Both the position numbers and the translations under genes were made by a program. The notes beneath the pieces are model-generated. The model ran no database searches and had not been told where the DNA came from. It saw only the letters and a program-made list of their open reading frames with translations. A stretch of 10,314 nt of DNA from Planctomycetaceae bacterium (GTDB lineage: Bacteria; Planctomycetota; Planctomycetia; Pirellulales; Pirellulaceae), in NCBI GenBank assembly GCA_002862265.1, contig PKCQ01000642.1, positions 1 to 10,314 on the forward strand, given 5' to 3'. Positions 1 through 7,023 of the stretch are shown piece by piece. The first letter of the stretch is position 1. Every line of letters begins with the position of its first letter.

Positions 1-48
1 AGACGGAGAGCGAAAAAGCCAAAGGAAGGGAACAAGAAATACTGAACG

Positions 49-84
49 AAAAAACCCTGAAAAACCAGTTGGTCCTTCAGGGTT
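49..84 (-). terminator. Intrinsic terminator after the oxidoreductase gene
   Basis: Seen: bases 53-61 (AACCCTGAA) are the exact reverse complement of 76-84 (TTCAGGGTT). A short inner pairing (64-66 with 71-73) surrounds a small loop. Read on the minus strand, the stem runs directly into a T-run (complement of 49-54). The element lies 58 bases past the stop codon of the minus-strand oxidoreductase gene, where a transcript end is expected. Stem plus T-run in this orientation supports rho-independent termination; the plus strand has no T-run after the stem. Confidence 0.75.
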
Positions 85-101
85 ATATCTGCAACCGCTC
101 T

Positions 102-123
102 CTTTCGCATCTAGATGCGAAAG
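102..123. repeat. 22-bp perfect palindrome
   Basis: Seen: each base from 102 to 112 pairs with its mirror base from 123 to 113, giving an 11-bp half-site (CTTTCGCATCT) and its exact reverse complement with no spacer. It lies between the stop codon of the oxidoreductase gene (142) and the terminator hairpin (49-84). No T-run follows on either strand, so it is not itself a typical terminator. It could be a second 3'-end hairpin or a protein-binding dyad; the sequence does not decide. Confidence 0.6.
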
Positions 124-141
124 GCTCTTCTGCCGCTCGCC

Positions 142-1479
142 TTAGGCGAACGGATTGTATTTGCCAGGGACTGGATGAGGATACGCACCATCTGGCCCAG
201 GCATCGTTGGAGGGTCGGTTTCAAGGGTGTAGCTGTCGATTCCAGGAGCCAACTCCTTGCCCTTCTTCCAGAGATCATCCCATTTGATGACCTTGGCCGA
301 GTAGCAAGCCTCACGGCCAAGGATGGCGGTGAAGGTCGACTTAGCACCGTATTCGCCTTCGTTGTAGATGCGACCTTCCATCAGGGCCTCAATTAAATCG
401 TGCTGCTCTTGCTGGTGGCCGCCCTTGCGCTGTCCCGTGAAGTTGTAAGCATTCGGCCCAAAGATCTTACCGGATGGATCAGCGGTGCTCTTCGAACCGT
501 GAACGTACTCGCTAACGTTTGTCCATGAGTTGCCCAGATGTCGCCCTTGGCTCCACATCTTTGTACCGTCACTGAAGGTGTATTCACAGAAAGTGTGGTC
601 GAAGATCTGCGACTTGGTGGCATCGCCATCCATACGTCGCTCGCGACCGCCCATTCCGTTGCACTCGACAGGATACTCTCCCTTCACCCAGCATCCGACA
701 TCCAAATTGTGAATGTGTTGTTCGCAGATTTGATCGCCGCACAACCAGTTGAAGTGGTACCAGTTGTTGCACTGGTAGGCCATTTCGGTTGGCTCCATTC
801 CAGCTGGCAATAGATTGTTGAGTGCGTTACGACCACGGTGCCAAATTCCACCACCGTTCCAGTAGACGCGGAGAGCGATAACGTCGCCAATAGCACCCTG
901 ATGGATTCGATTAACCGTTTCCATGTATTGCGGCTCGTGCCGACGTTGCAGACCGATGCCGACCAGCAAGTTTTTCTTCTTAGTAACTTCGACAGCGTCC
1001 ATGAATCGGCGAACACCAACTGCGTCGGAAGCAACTGGCTTCTCACAGAAGATGTGGCGCCCTTTGTCGGCAGCATATTCAAACTGCATTGGTTTAAACG
1101 CCGGGGGTGTCGCGATGACGACCAAATCGCAATCGACGTCGATCGCCCCCTTGAAGCCGTCGATACCTGTGAAGATACGATCCTCAGGTACATCTACCTT
1201 GTCAGGATACTTTTTCGAAAGCTGACGGATCGCGTTCTTCGCTTTGGTGCCAAAAGCATCAGCAACTGCAACGAGTTTCACGTTTCCCTTGGTATTCATG
1301 ATGTTGGCGGCAGCCCCGGTTCCCCGACCACCACAGCCTATGACAGCAAAGCGAATTTCGTCGCTACCTTGGGCGTTTGCCGTCCGTGCAATGCTGGATA
1401 CAGCTGCGACACCTGCTGCAGCAGCCGTTGTGGTCTTCAAAAACCCGCGGCGACTTTCTTTTTCCGTTTTCTTGGTCAT
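142..1479 (-). CDS. Tat-exported Gfo/Idh/MocA family oxidoreductase
   Basis: Predicted NAD(P)-dependent sugar or polyol oxidoreductase of 445 residues. Seen: a twin-arginine signal (S9-R-R-G-F-L-K15), an Ala-rich hydrophobic stretch, and a likely cleavage after A-N-A at 34-36. A Rossmann dinucleotide motif GCGGRGTG is at 48-55, the family EKP motif at 146-148, and a His-rich segment CEQHIHNLD at 252-260, where the C-terminal substrate domain usually carries its catalytic His. Known: planctomycetes encode many such Tat-exported paralogs, often near sulfatases and other glycan-degrading genes. Inferred: it acts outside the cytoplasmic membrane on a sugar released from polysaccharide; the exact substrate cannot be read from sequence. 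The start is supported by the Tat motif and an AAGGA 10 bases upstream. The sulfatase gene lies 185 bases upstream on the same strand with no clear terminator between, so co-transcription is possible. The reading frame is intact. Confidence 0.93.
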   Translation of the reverse strand: MTKKTEKESRRGFLKTTTAAAAGVAAVSSIARTANAQGSDEIRFAVIGCGGRGTGAAANIMNTKGNVKLVAVADAFGTKAKNAIRQLSKKYPDKVDVPEDRIFTGIDGFKGAIDVDCDLVVIATPPAFKPMQFEYAADKGRHIFCEKPVASDAVGVRRFMDAVEVTKKKNLLVGIGLQRRHEPQYMETVNRIHQGAIGDVIALRVYWNGGGIWHRGRNALNNLLPAGMEPTEMAYQCNNWYHFNWLCGDQICEQHIHNLDVGCWVKGEYPVECNGMGGRERRMDGDATKSQIFDHTFCEYTFSDGTKMWSQGRHLGNSWTNVSEYVHGSKSTADPSGKIFGPNAYNFTGQRKGGHQQEQHDLIEALMEGRIYNEGEYGAKSTFTAILGREACYSAKVIKWDDLWKKGKELAPGIDSYTLETDPPTMPGPDGAYPHPVPGKYNPFA

Positions 1480-1489
1480 GAGGAGGGGG

Positions 1490-1494
1490 TCCTT
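1490..1494 (-). promoter_or_regulatory. Ribosome binding site of the oxidoreductase gene
   Basis: AAGGA on the minus strand, 10 bases before the ATG at 1477-1479. It supports this start, which also places the twin-arginine motif near the N-terminus. Among the starts examined here only this gene, the porin and the P-II gene have a clear Shine-Dalgarno sequence. Confidence 0.5.
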
Positions 1495-1664
1495 AAGGGG
1501 ATATGAGGATGACTAAGATTCCAATTAAGGCCCATATTGTAAACCAAAGCCTAAACTGCTTCCAGCAGCAACTGCGGTTGATCAAGCCGGGTGATAGCTT
1601 CAAACTAGGGAAACTTCAGCAGGATCACGCTGCCAAAGTTCGAACAATCCTAGCTCTGCACCAA

Positions 1665-3302
1665 TTAGTGATTCTGATACTGGACAGGCGTAATCCATCT
1701 CAGATCGGGCCACCAATCGGTATCATTGAACTGAGGTTTGCCGGGAACAGAGCGGCCTTTCACAACTATCTCCGTTATTTTTTTAGTCAGTTGCTTCACC
1801 TGCTCGGGATGGGCGGCAGCTAAGTCTTTGGTCTCACTCGGATCGTCGGCCAAGTCGTAGAGCTCGGCTTGCAGTTTTCCGTGAGGCATGACGAGTTTCA
1901 GCGTGCCGGCACGAATGGCAAACCGCCCGTTTGCGGCATGATGAATCATTGGGAAGCGGGGTTGGTCAACAACTTCGCTCGTCTGCTGGGCGATTGGAGC
2001 GGTCTTCAAGAAGCCAGCGAAACTTTGGCTGTCCTCAGCGGCAGAATCCGGCAGCTCAAAGTCGACGATTTCTGCGAGCGTCGCCAGCAGGTCGGTCTGG
2101 CAAACTCGGCGGCTAGCTTTGCGACCGGCTGATACCACTCCCGCTGGCCAACGCACATAAAAGGGCACTCGATGCCCACCTTCGTAGATCGACCGTTTTC
2201 CGCCTCGGTAAATGAAGTTACTGTTATGCTTAAACTGCTCAGAACGTTGCACCCAGGATTTCTCAGGACCATTATCACTGGTGTAAATCACAATCGTGTT
2301 CTCGGCGAGATCTGCTTCATCGAGGTAGTCGAGGATTTCTCCTACATGATGATCCGTCTCGATCATAAATTCACCATAGCCGCCGGCTTTGCCTTGCCCA
2401 TGAAACTCAGGCAGAGGACAAACTGGATAATGAGGTGAAGTGTAAGGCAAGTAAAGGAAGAATGGTTGCTCGGGTGTTTTTTTGTGATGCCCTTGCATCC
2501 AAGTGATGGCTTGCTTCGTAAAACGAGTAAGGCATTGGTTGTCGATAAAATCCGGTGCGACCTCCATCCCGCGCTTACCAAGTACCTTTTCCGTTGCTGC
2601 CGCTGACTGTTGATAGGGTGGCATAATGCGATAGTCCGGATGCCGCTGGTTCGGTTTCTTTGCCGTGAAAACCGTGGGCGGAACTTTCGCATAGCGGCCA
2701 TCAAACCAAGCAAGCACGCCGTAATTAAGCGATGCGGGAACGCCGAAGAAATAGTCAAAGCCTTTATCAAGGGGCATATCCCTCACAGGCTGCGTCCAGT
2801 CACGGTCTTGATGACTTTCTCCAGGAAAATCCACTCCCAAGTGCCACTTGCCAACCATCGCCGTCGCGTAGCCTTTTTGCTTTAGCATACCAGGCAAAGT
2901 CAATCTGCCATCTTCGATCAGGCACTTTCCCTCTGCCCCCATCACTCCCTTTTTTAGCCTTGTTCTCCAGGCATAACGTCCAGTTAACAATCCATAGCGG
3001 GAGGGAGTGCAAACCGTATCGCTACAGTGAGCATCGGTAAACGCTAAGCCTTCTCGTGCGAGTCGGTCTAAGTTCGGCGTTGCGAACTTGCAGTCAGGAT
3101 TCAAATTCGCTGCATCACCGTACCCTTGGTCGTCCGTGTAGATCAGCACCACGTTGGGTAGCGAAGACGACTTGGGCTCCTTCGCAGGCACTAGCCTGCA
3201 TGGCAAAATAATACAGAGAAGCAGAAACAAGTGGTTGTAAAGAGTGAAATACGCTTCCCAGCTACATTTATTTGCGATCATTTGCATCCGAGTCGATCTC
3301 AT
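1665..3302 (-). CDS. Secreted arylsulfatase (formylglycine-dependent sulfatase)
   Basis: Predicted sulfate ester hydrolase of 545 residues, arylsulfatase A type. Seen: an uncharged stretch HLFLLLCIILPC (24-35) followed by V-P-A (38-40) suggests Sec export with cleavage near 40. The metal-binding pair D57-D58 lies in YTDDQGYGD. The sulfatase signature C98-T-P-S-R102 holds the Cys that is converted to formylglycine. The second family signature ends in VGKWH (150-154), with K152 and H154. SPH (289-291) and SDNG (342-345) supply further active-site and metal ligands. All key residues are present. The C-terminus (about 450-545) is the usual small sulfatase subdomain. Start: Met1 gives a long n-region and has no good ribosome binding site; Met6 or Met8 are realistic alternatives. 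Inferred role: desulfation of algal or other sulfated glycans, together with the oxidoreductase downstream; activation needs a formylglycine-generating enzyme encoded elsewhere. The 48-base gap to the divergent ABC-F remnant must hold any promoter not inside a gene. Confidence 0.94.
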   Translation of the reverse strand: MRSTRMQMIANKCSWEAYFTLYNHLFLLLCIILPCRLVPAKEPKSSSLPNVVLIYTDDQGYGDAANLNPDCKFATPNLDRLAREGLAFTDAHCSDTVCTPSRYGLLTGRYAWRTRLKKGVMGAEGKCLIEDGRLTLPGMLKQKGYATAMVGKWHLGVDFPGESHQDRDWTQPVRDMPLDKGFDYFFGVPASLNYGVLAWFDGRYAKVPPTVFTAKKPNQRHPDYRIMPPYQQSAAATEKVLGKRGMEVAPDFIDNQCLTRFTKQAITWMQGHHKKTPEQPFFLYLPYTSPHYPVCPLPEFHGQGKAGGYGEFMIETDHHVGEILDYLDEADLAENTIVIYTSDNGPEKSWVQRSEQFKHNSNFIYRGGKRSIYEGGHRVPFYVRWPAGVVSAGRKASRRVCQTDLLATLAEIVDFELPDSAAEDSQSFAGFLKTAPIAQQTSEVVDQPRFPMIHHAANGRFAIRAGTLKLVMPHGKLQAELYDLADDPSETKDLAAAHPEQVKQLTKKITEIVVKGRSVPGKPQFNDTDWWPDLRWITPVQYQNH

Positions 3303-3350
3303 GGCGGGTTTAGAATCAAGTATCTTTCTGGCACTAGTTTAGCAGGCTAA

Positions 3351-4334
3351 ATGATGAGCAGAGTTGTTTATCCCGTCTCGATACGCGGACTGACAAAATC
3401 GTACGGCAATTTTCATTGCTTGCGCGGGTGTGATCTGGAAGTTCCGAGCGACGGTGTGTTCGGACTGCTGGGGCCGAATGGGGCTGGCAAGTCGACATTA
3501 GTGAAATGCTTACTTGGTGAAATCGAGGCCGATGACGGTACGGTTGAGCTCGGGCATAATCTATGAATCGGTTACTTCGATCAGCTACTATCGAGCTTGC
3601 CGAAGGATACAACCGCAGCCGAGGCGATTCGTGTTCCACATCGCGATTTAGATGATCGTGCTCGGCGGGACATTCTTGGTGCATTCGGTGTATCGGGGGA
3701 TCTGGCCACCAAGCCTCTACCTATGCTTAGTGGTGGTGAGCGAAATCGCGTGATGTTGGCTTGGCTAAATGCGATGGAAGCCAATGTACTGGTGCTTGAC
3801 GAACCAACTAACCACTTGGATTTATGGTCGCGTGAGGCGCTGGAGTCGGCTATCAAAGCCTTTGATGGCACGGTAATCTTAGTGAGTCACGATCGGTACT
3901 TGGTGAATGCTATCGCCGACAATATCTTGGTGTTGAACCAGGGTAAGGCGAGTCAAGTGCGAGGCAACTACGATGCCTACCGTCATTGGATCAAGGAAGG
4001 ACTAGCTGTTCAGGACCGCGGTAAAGTTGGCGGACTTGCAGGGCAGGGCGTTGAGTCAAACGGAGTGGCACCGAAGAACGAAGAAGAAACTGAGTCGAGC
4101 GCGCCCAAGTCGAGCAAGCGGAAACGCAAGTTTCCTTACCGCAAGGTGGAGGATCTGGAACAAGATATTGAGCAGCTTGAGACGAGGATCGAACAAGTGC
4201 ATCAAGCCATGGCAATGCCAGAGAATCTTCGCGATGGTCGCAAGATGAAAGAGTTACAAGAGGAACTTGCCGGCAGCGAGGCCAAGCTCTTGAGCGTTTA
4301 CGAACACTACGAAGAAGCGTGTGAATTGAACTAA
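3351..4334 (+). pseudogene. Broken ABC-F ATPase gene, C-terminal half with in-frame stop
   Basis: Seen: one frame of 328 codons including the stop at 4332-4334, interrupted by TGA at 3564-3566. Before the stop (71 residues) is the start of an ABC domain with Walker A GPNGAGKST. After it, in the same frame, come the Q-loop segment IGYFDQ, signature LSGGE, Walker B VLVLDEPTNHLD, H-switch SHDR, a charged linker and a C-terminal coiled coil beginning FPYRKVEDLEQ. Known: ABC-F proteins are cytoplasmic, ribosome-acting ATPases with two ABC domains and often a C-terminal coiled coil. Here the order ABC then C-terminal coiled coil matches the second half only; the first ABC domain and linker are absent, and TAA stands in frame just before the ATG. 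The gene is thus doubly damaged. A TTG at 3597 could restart the rear part, but that part lacks Walker A and should not bind ATP normally. The stop overlaps the ftsY start. A sequencing error could explain the TGA but not the missing half. Confidence 0.8.
3564..3566 (+). other. Premature in-frame TGA within the ABC domain
   Basis: The frame reads G-H-N-L-stop-I-G-Y-F-D-Q. Homologs of this family usually have a polar or basic residue here, leading into the Q-loop Gln. A single C-to-T change from CGA (Arg) would create the stop. The flanking residues on both sides fit the family, so this is a point mutation and not a frameshift. Confidence 0.8.
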
Positions 4335-5320
4335 TGGCGTTTTGGAATAAAAAGAAATCTGACGATAGCGTTAGCGAAGAGCGAACTAAGAAAGCGGGAG
4401 GCATGTTTGCTGGTGTTCGAGCTGCTCTGGCCAAGACACGTGAAGCGCTAGGCACTGACATTCGTGATGTCTTCAAGAACCAGGGCGAGCTGGTTGATGA
4501 AGAGTTCCTTCAAAAGCTATTCGCCGTGCTCGCCAAGAGCGATATGGGCGGTGAGATGGCCCGGCAGATCCGCGATAAGATCGGCAAGGAATATCGCGCT
4601 CGCAAAGTCAACTTCGAAGAGATTCTGCAGACGATTGCTGGCGAGATTCGCGAGACGCTAGAGCAGGGCGGAACCGCGATCAAAATGGCTGATGCAGGGC
4701 CGACGGTAATTCTTGTGGTTGGTGTGAACGGTTCAGGCAAGACGACCTCGATCGCCAAGCTGGCCAATCGTTTCACCAAGCAGGGTAAAAGAGTCCTGCT
4801 GGGAGCTGGTGATACGTTTCGAGCTGCAGCTGTCGAACAGTTGACGATATGGGCGGAGCGCATTGGCTGCGATATCGTCACCGGTAAGCAAGGCGCCGAC
4901 CCTGGAGTCGTTGCCTTTCAAGCGAGCAAGCAGGCAGCGGAAGAAAACTATGATGTGTGCATTATTGACACGGCTGGGCGTTTGCAGACTCAAACAAGCT
5001 TGATGCAAGAGCTGGAGAAGATCCGCCGTGTGATTGGCAAGCACGTTGAGGAAGGTCCGCAAGAAGTGCTCTTAGTACTGGATGCAACCGCCGGTCAAAA
5101 CGCCGTGAGTCAGGCTCGTGGTTTCTCAGAAGCGGCTGGGTGTACTGGGATTGTCTTGGCAAAGATTGATGGTTCGGCCAAAGGTGGGGTGATTGTGCCC
5201 ATTCGTCAGCAATTTGAATTGCCAGTCAAACTGGTGGGACTCGGCGAGGGAATCGATGACATGGCTGAGTTCGATCCTGAGTCCTTCACACGTGGCTTGC
5301 TCGATCCGGGCGACGAATAG
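4334..5320 (+). CDS. ftsY: Signal recognition particle receptor FtsY
   Basis: Membrane-associated SRP-type GTPase of 328 residues that receives ribosome-nascent chain complexes bound to SRP (Ffh) and hands them to the Sec translocon. Seen: a short charged N-terminus (1-22, FWNKKKSDD) with no long acidic A domain, then the helical N domain (about 25-110). The G domain has G1 GVNGSGKT (130-137), the insertion-box motif GDTFRAAA (159-166), DTAGR (212-216), AKID (276-279, an A for the usual T of TKxD) and the closing GLGEGIDDM (302-310). All nucleotide-binding motifs are intact. The length is close to that of compact FtsY proteins. The ATG overlaps the stop of the ABC-F remnant (TAATG) and has no strong ribosome binding site, suggesting translational coupling or a shared transcript with the upstream gene. 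No convincing terminator follows; a CCCC/GGGG pair at 5337-5353 lacks a T-run. Confidence 0.96.
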   Translation: MAFWNKKKSDDSVSEERTKKAGGMFAGVRAALAKTREALGTDIRDVFKNQGELVDEEFLQKLFAVLAKSDMGGEMARQIRDKIGKEYRARKVNFEEILQTIAGEIRETLEQGGTAIKMADAGPTVILVVGVNGSGKTTSIAKLANRFTKQGKRVLLGAGDTFRAAAVEQLTIWAERIGCDIVTGKQGADPGVVAFQASKQAAEENYDVCIIDTAGRLQTQTSLMQELEKIRRVIGKHVEEGPQEVLLVLDATAGQNAVSQARGFSEAAGCTGIVLAKIDGSAKGGVIVPIRQQFELPVKLVGLGEGIDDMAEFDPESFTRGLLDPGDE

Positions 5321-5447
5321 CTTCTACTGCCGAATGCCCCTGCAAAAGTGGGGTTGAGGGGTACTCAGAGAGTGCAGGCTCTTCGGTTTGGTGCAAGGAA
5401 TGCTAGCAATTCTGAATCCAAAGCGCCCAATTAAAATCTGCCTGACC

Positions 5448-5460
5448 GTTAAGGCTTAAC
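5448..5460. repeat. 13-bp dyad GTTAAG-G-CTTAAC
   Basis: Perfect 6-bp inverted halves around one central base, 226 bases upstream of the porin start. Its size and symmetry resemble an operator, but no second copy is seen nearby and no regulator is encoded in the window. Confidence 0.3.
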
Positions 5461-5674
5461 ACTTTGACCCCGCGAGCTCATTCGATCATTGGGATTTAGC
5501 ATCAATTGCGGCGATCTTCGCACCGATAGCTAGAATGGAAACGCGTTCATAGGCGGTACACAGAGTCATAGCAGTGATGCATGGTGGCTCAATAGCTGGC
5601 GTTGCTGTTTTGTGGCTTTCCCCGTCTTCGACCCAACCAGGATGAGGTAGTGGTCGTTCTAGGATTCCGAAATC

Positions 5675-5681
5675 AAGGAAG
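5675..5681 (+). promoter_or_regulatory. Ribosome binding site of the porin gene
   Basis: AAGGAAG ends five bases before the ATG at 5687. It is the clearest Shine-Dalgarno sequence in the window and fixes the start, which also gives a standard signal peptide. Confidence 0.65.
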
Positions 5682-5686
5682 AACAA

Positions 5687-6961
5687 ATGAAGATTACCAG
5701 ATGGGCACTGTCCGTAGCGATTGCTGCGTCTTGCCTTGGTGGGTCGGTTCTCGCTCAAGAGCCAGCCGACTCAGAGTTCAGCGACTACTACGCAGATTCT
5801 CCTGCTCCAGTAGTTAGCCAAGCTAGCTTGGAAGAGTTTAGCTCGGTTGTTCCAGCTTCTTGCGGGTGCTCGGATGCACCAATCAGCGAGTGCTGCGACA
5901 CGGGATGTGACGTTGCCTGTGACTCAGGTTGCGACAGCGGTTGTGATGGTCTTGGCCTTGGCGGAGGCGGACTACTGAGCGACATCGACGTTGGCGGTTG
6001 GTTGTCGTTAGGCTACCACAGCTATAACAATACTCTCTTCAATGCTCACGAAGACAACATTCGTTTGCACCAGGCTTGGTTGTACGCGGAGAAAGTAGCT
6101 GACGGAAGCTGTGGTCTTGGCTTTGGTGGTCGTATCGACTATCTCTACGGTGTTGATGCTCAAGACACTCAGTCCTTCGGCATCGACAACAGCCACTGGG
6201 ATAACAATTGGGATCACGGCATTTACGGTCATGCGATCCCTCAGTTGTACGGTGAAGTTGCTTTCGGTGACGTTTCGGTCATCGCTGGACACTTCTATAC
6301 TTTGATCGGTTACGAAGTCGTTGGAGCTCCTGGGAACTTCTTCTACTCGCACAGCTACACCATGTACAACAGTGAGCCCTTCACTCACACTGGTGTCCTG
6401 GCTACTTATTCTTATAACGATGCCACCACACTGTACGGCGGCTACGTTATGGGTTGGGACAGTGGTTTCGAAGATAACGGTGACGCTTTCCTCGGCGGGT
6501 ATTCGTTTGACTTGAATGATTGCTTCAACGTCACCAACCAGTATGTTGTTGGTCGGTTCGGCGAAGGCGCAGCAAATGAAGTTGGTTTCATGACCAGTTC
6601 AATCTTCACTTCGAAGCTTACTGACAACATGACACACATCTTCTGGGTCGACTACTTGGACACCGATACTGGTGCTAATCGAGCTATTGAGCGTGAGACA
6701 TTAGACGTTAATAACTACTTATTGGTCACTCTGAGCGATACCCTGACATGGGGTAACCGCCTTGAGTGGTACAACATCGACGACCAGCTTGGCGGACACA
6801 ACGACGTCTACCAATTCACAACCGGTCTGAACGTTGGCTTGACCGATAACCTGCTGTTCCGTCCAGAAGTTCGCTGGGACTGGGACAAGGACGGCGTTGT
6901 TGGCAACGCACTTGGCGAGAGCCAAACCACCTTTGGCGGCGACATGGTCCTGACCTTCTAA
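5687..6961 (+). CDS. Porin-like outer membrane beta-barrel protein with a cysteine-rich segment
   Basis: Predicted outer membrane channel of 424 residues, most like the OmpL/BBP2 putative porin group. Seen: a signal peptide (MKITRW, then a hydrophobic core to about residue 22) with cleavage after V-L-A (21-23). An acidic linker follows, then a segment with eight Cys at 59, 61, 69, 70, 74, 78, 82 and 86, the last four spaced every four residues as C-D-x-x/G units. From about 100 on there are alternating aromatic and polar residues, frequent Gly, Asn and Asp turns, and a C-terminal aromatic residue (VLTF), all typical of a barrel. The motif LLFRPEVRWDWD (389-400) resembles the last strands of this family. 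Inferred: general solute uptake across the outer membrane. The family call rests on overall character rather than a catalytic motif. A strong ribosome binding site and a strong terminator suggest an abundant, monocistronic product. Substrate is unknown. Confidence 0.83.
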   Translation: MKITRWALSVAIAASCLGGSVLAQEPADSEFSDYYADSPAPVVSQASLEEFSSVVPASCGCSDAPISECCDTGCDVACDSGCDSGCDGLGLGGGGLLSDIDVGGWLSLGYHSYNNTLFNAHEDNIRLHQAWLYAEKVADGSCGLGFGGRIDYLYGVDAQDTQSFGIDNSHWDNNWDHGIYGHAIPQLYGEVAFGDVSVIAGHFYTLIGYEVVGAPGNFFYSHSYTMYNSEPFTHTGVLATYSYNDATTLYGGYVMGWDSGFEDNGDAFLGGYSFDLNDCFNVTNQYVVGRFGEGAANEVGFMTSSIFTSKLTDNMTHIFWVDYLDTDTGANRAIERETLDVNNYLLVTLSDTLTWGNRLEWYNIDDQLGGHNDVYQFTTGLNVGLTDNLLFRPEVRWDWDKDGVVGNALGESQTTFGGDMVLTF

Positions 6962-6984
6962 GAGGCGTCAGATCATCGAAAGAA

Positions 6985-7023
6985 CAAAAGCGGCTGGTGA
7001 AGAGATTCATCAGCCGTTTTTTT
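6985..7023 (+). terminator. Strong intrinsic terminator after the porin gene
   Basis: Bases 6991-7000 (CGGCTGGTGA) pair with 7007-7016 (TCATCAGCCG) over ten base pairs with one G-U, closing a six-base loop. Seven T residues follow at 7017-7023. It starts about 30 bases after the porin stop. This is the most convincing terminator in the window. Confidence 0.9.

Larger units (their letters stand above)
5321..5686. other. Gap between ftsY and the porin gene
   Basis: 366 bases with no gene I can support. It holds a weak CCCC/GGGG hairpin (5337-5353), a 13-bp dyad GTTAAG-G-CTTAAC (5448-5460), and a possible promoter around TTGCGG (from about 5507) and TAGAAT (about 5531-5536) with an over-long spacer. 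A minus-strand open frame (5486-5758) runs into the porin gene and is not convincing. The porin promoter probably lies in this gap. Confidence 0.5.

Noticed and set aside
838..1506. 222-codon plus-strand open frame
   Set aside because: It lies opposite the oxidoreductase gene, whose Tat signal, Rossmann motif and EKP motif are clear; the plus-strand translation shows no family character.
3301..3342. 13-codon plus-strand frame (MAGLESSIFLALV) just before the ABC-F remnant, as a leader peptide
   Set aside because: Some ABC-F genes have regulatory leaders, but there is no ribosome binding site and no pair of alternative hairpins around it.
3564..3600. TGA read as selenocysteine, with a TCGAT/ATCGA pair shortly after it
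   Set aside because: ABC-F proteins are not known selenoproteins, the site is not a Cys position in the family, and the hairpin is short. A C-to-T change from an Arg codon is simpler.
5337..5353. CCCC/GGGG hairpin after ftsY as a terminator
   Set aside because: The stem is four base pairs and no T-run follows.
5486..5758. 90-codon minus-strand open frame before the porin gene
   Set aside because: It overlaps the porin signal-peptide codons and ribosome binding site and has no recognisable family features; a small real gene cannot be fully excluded.
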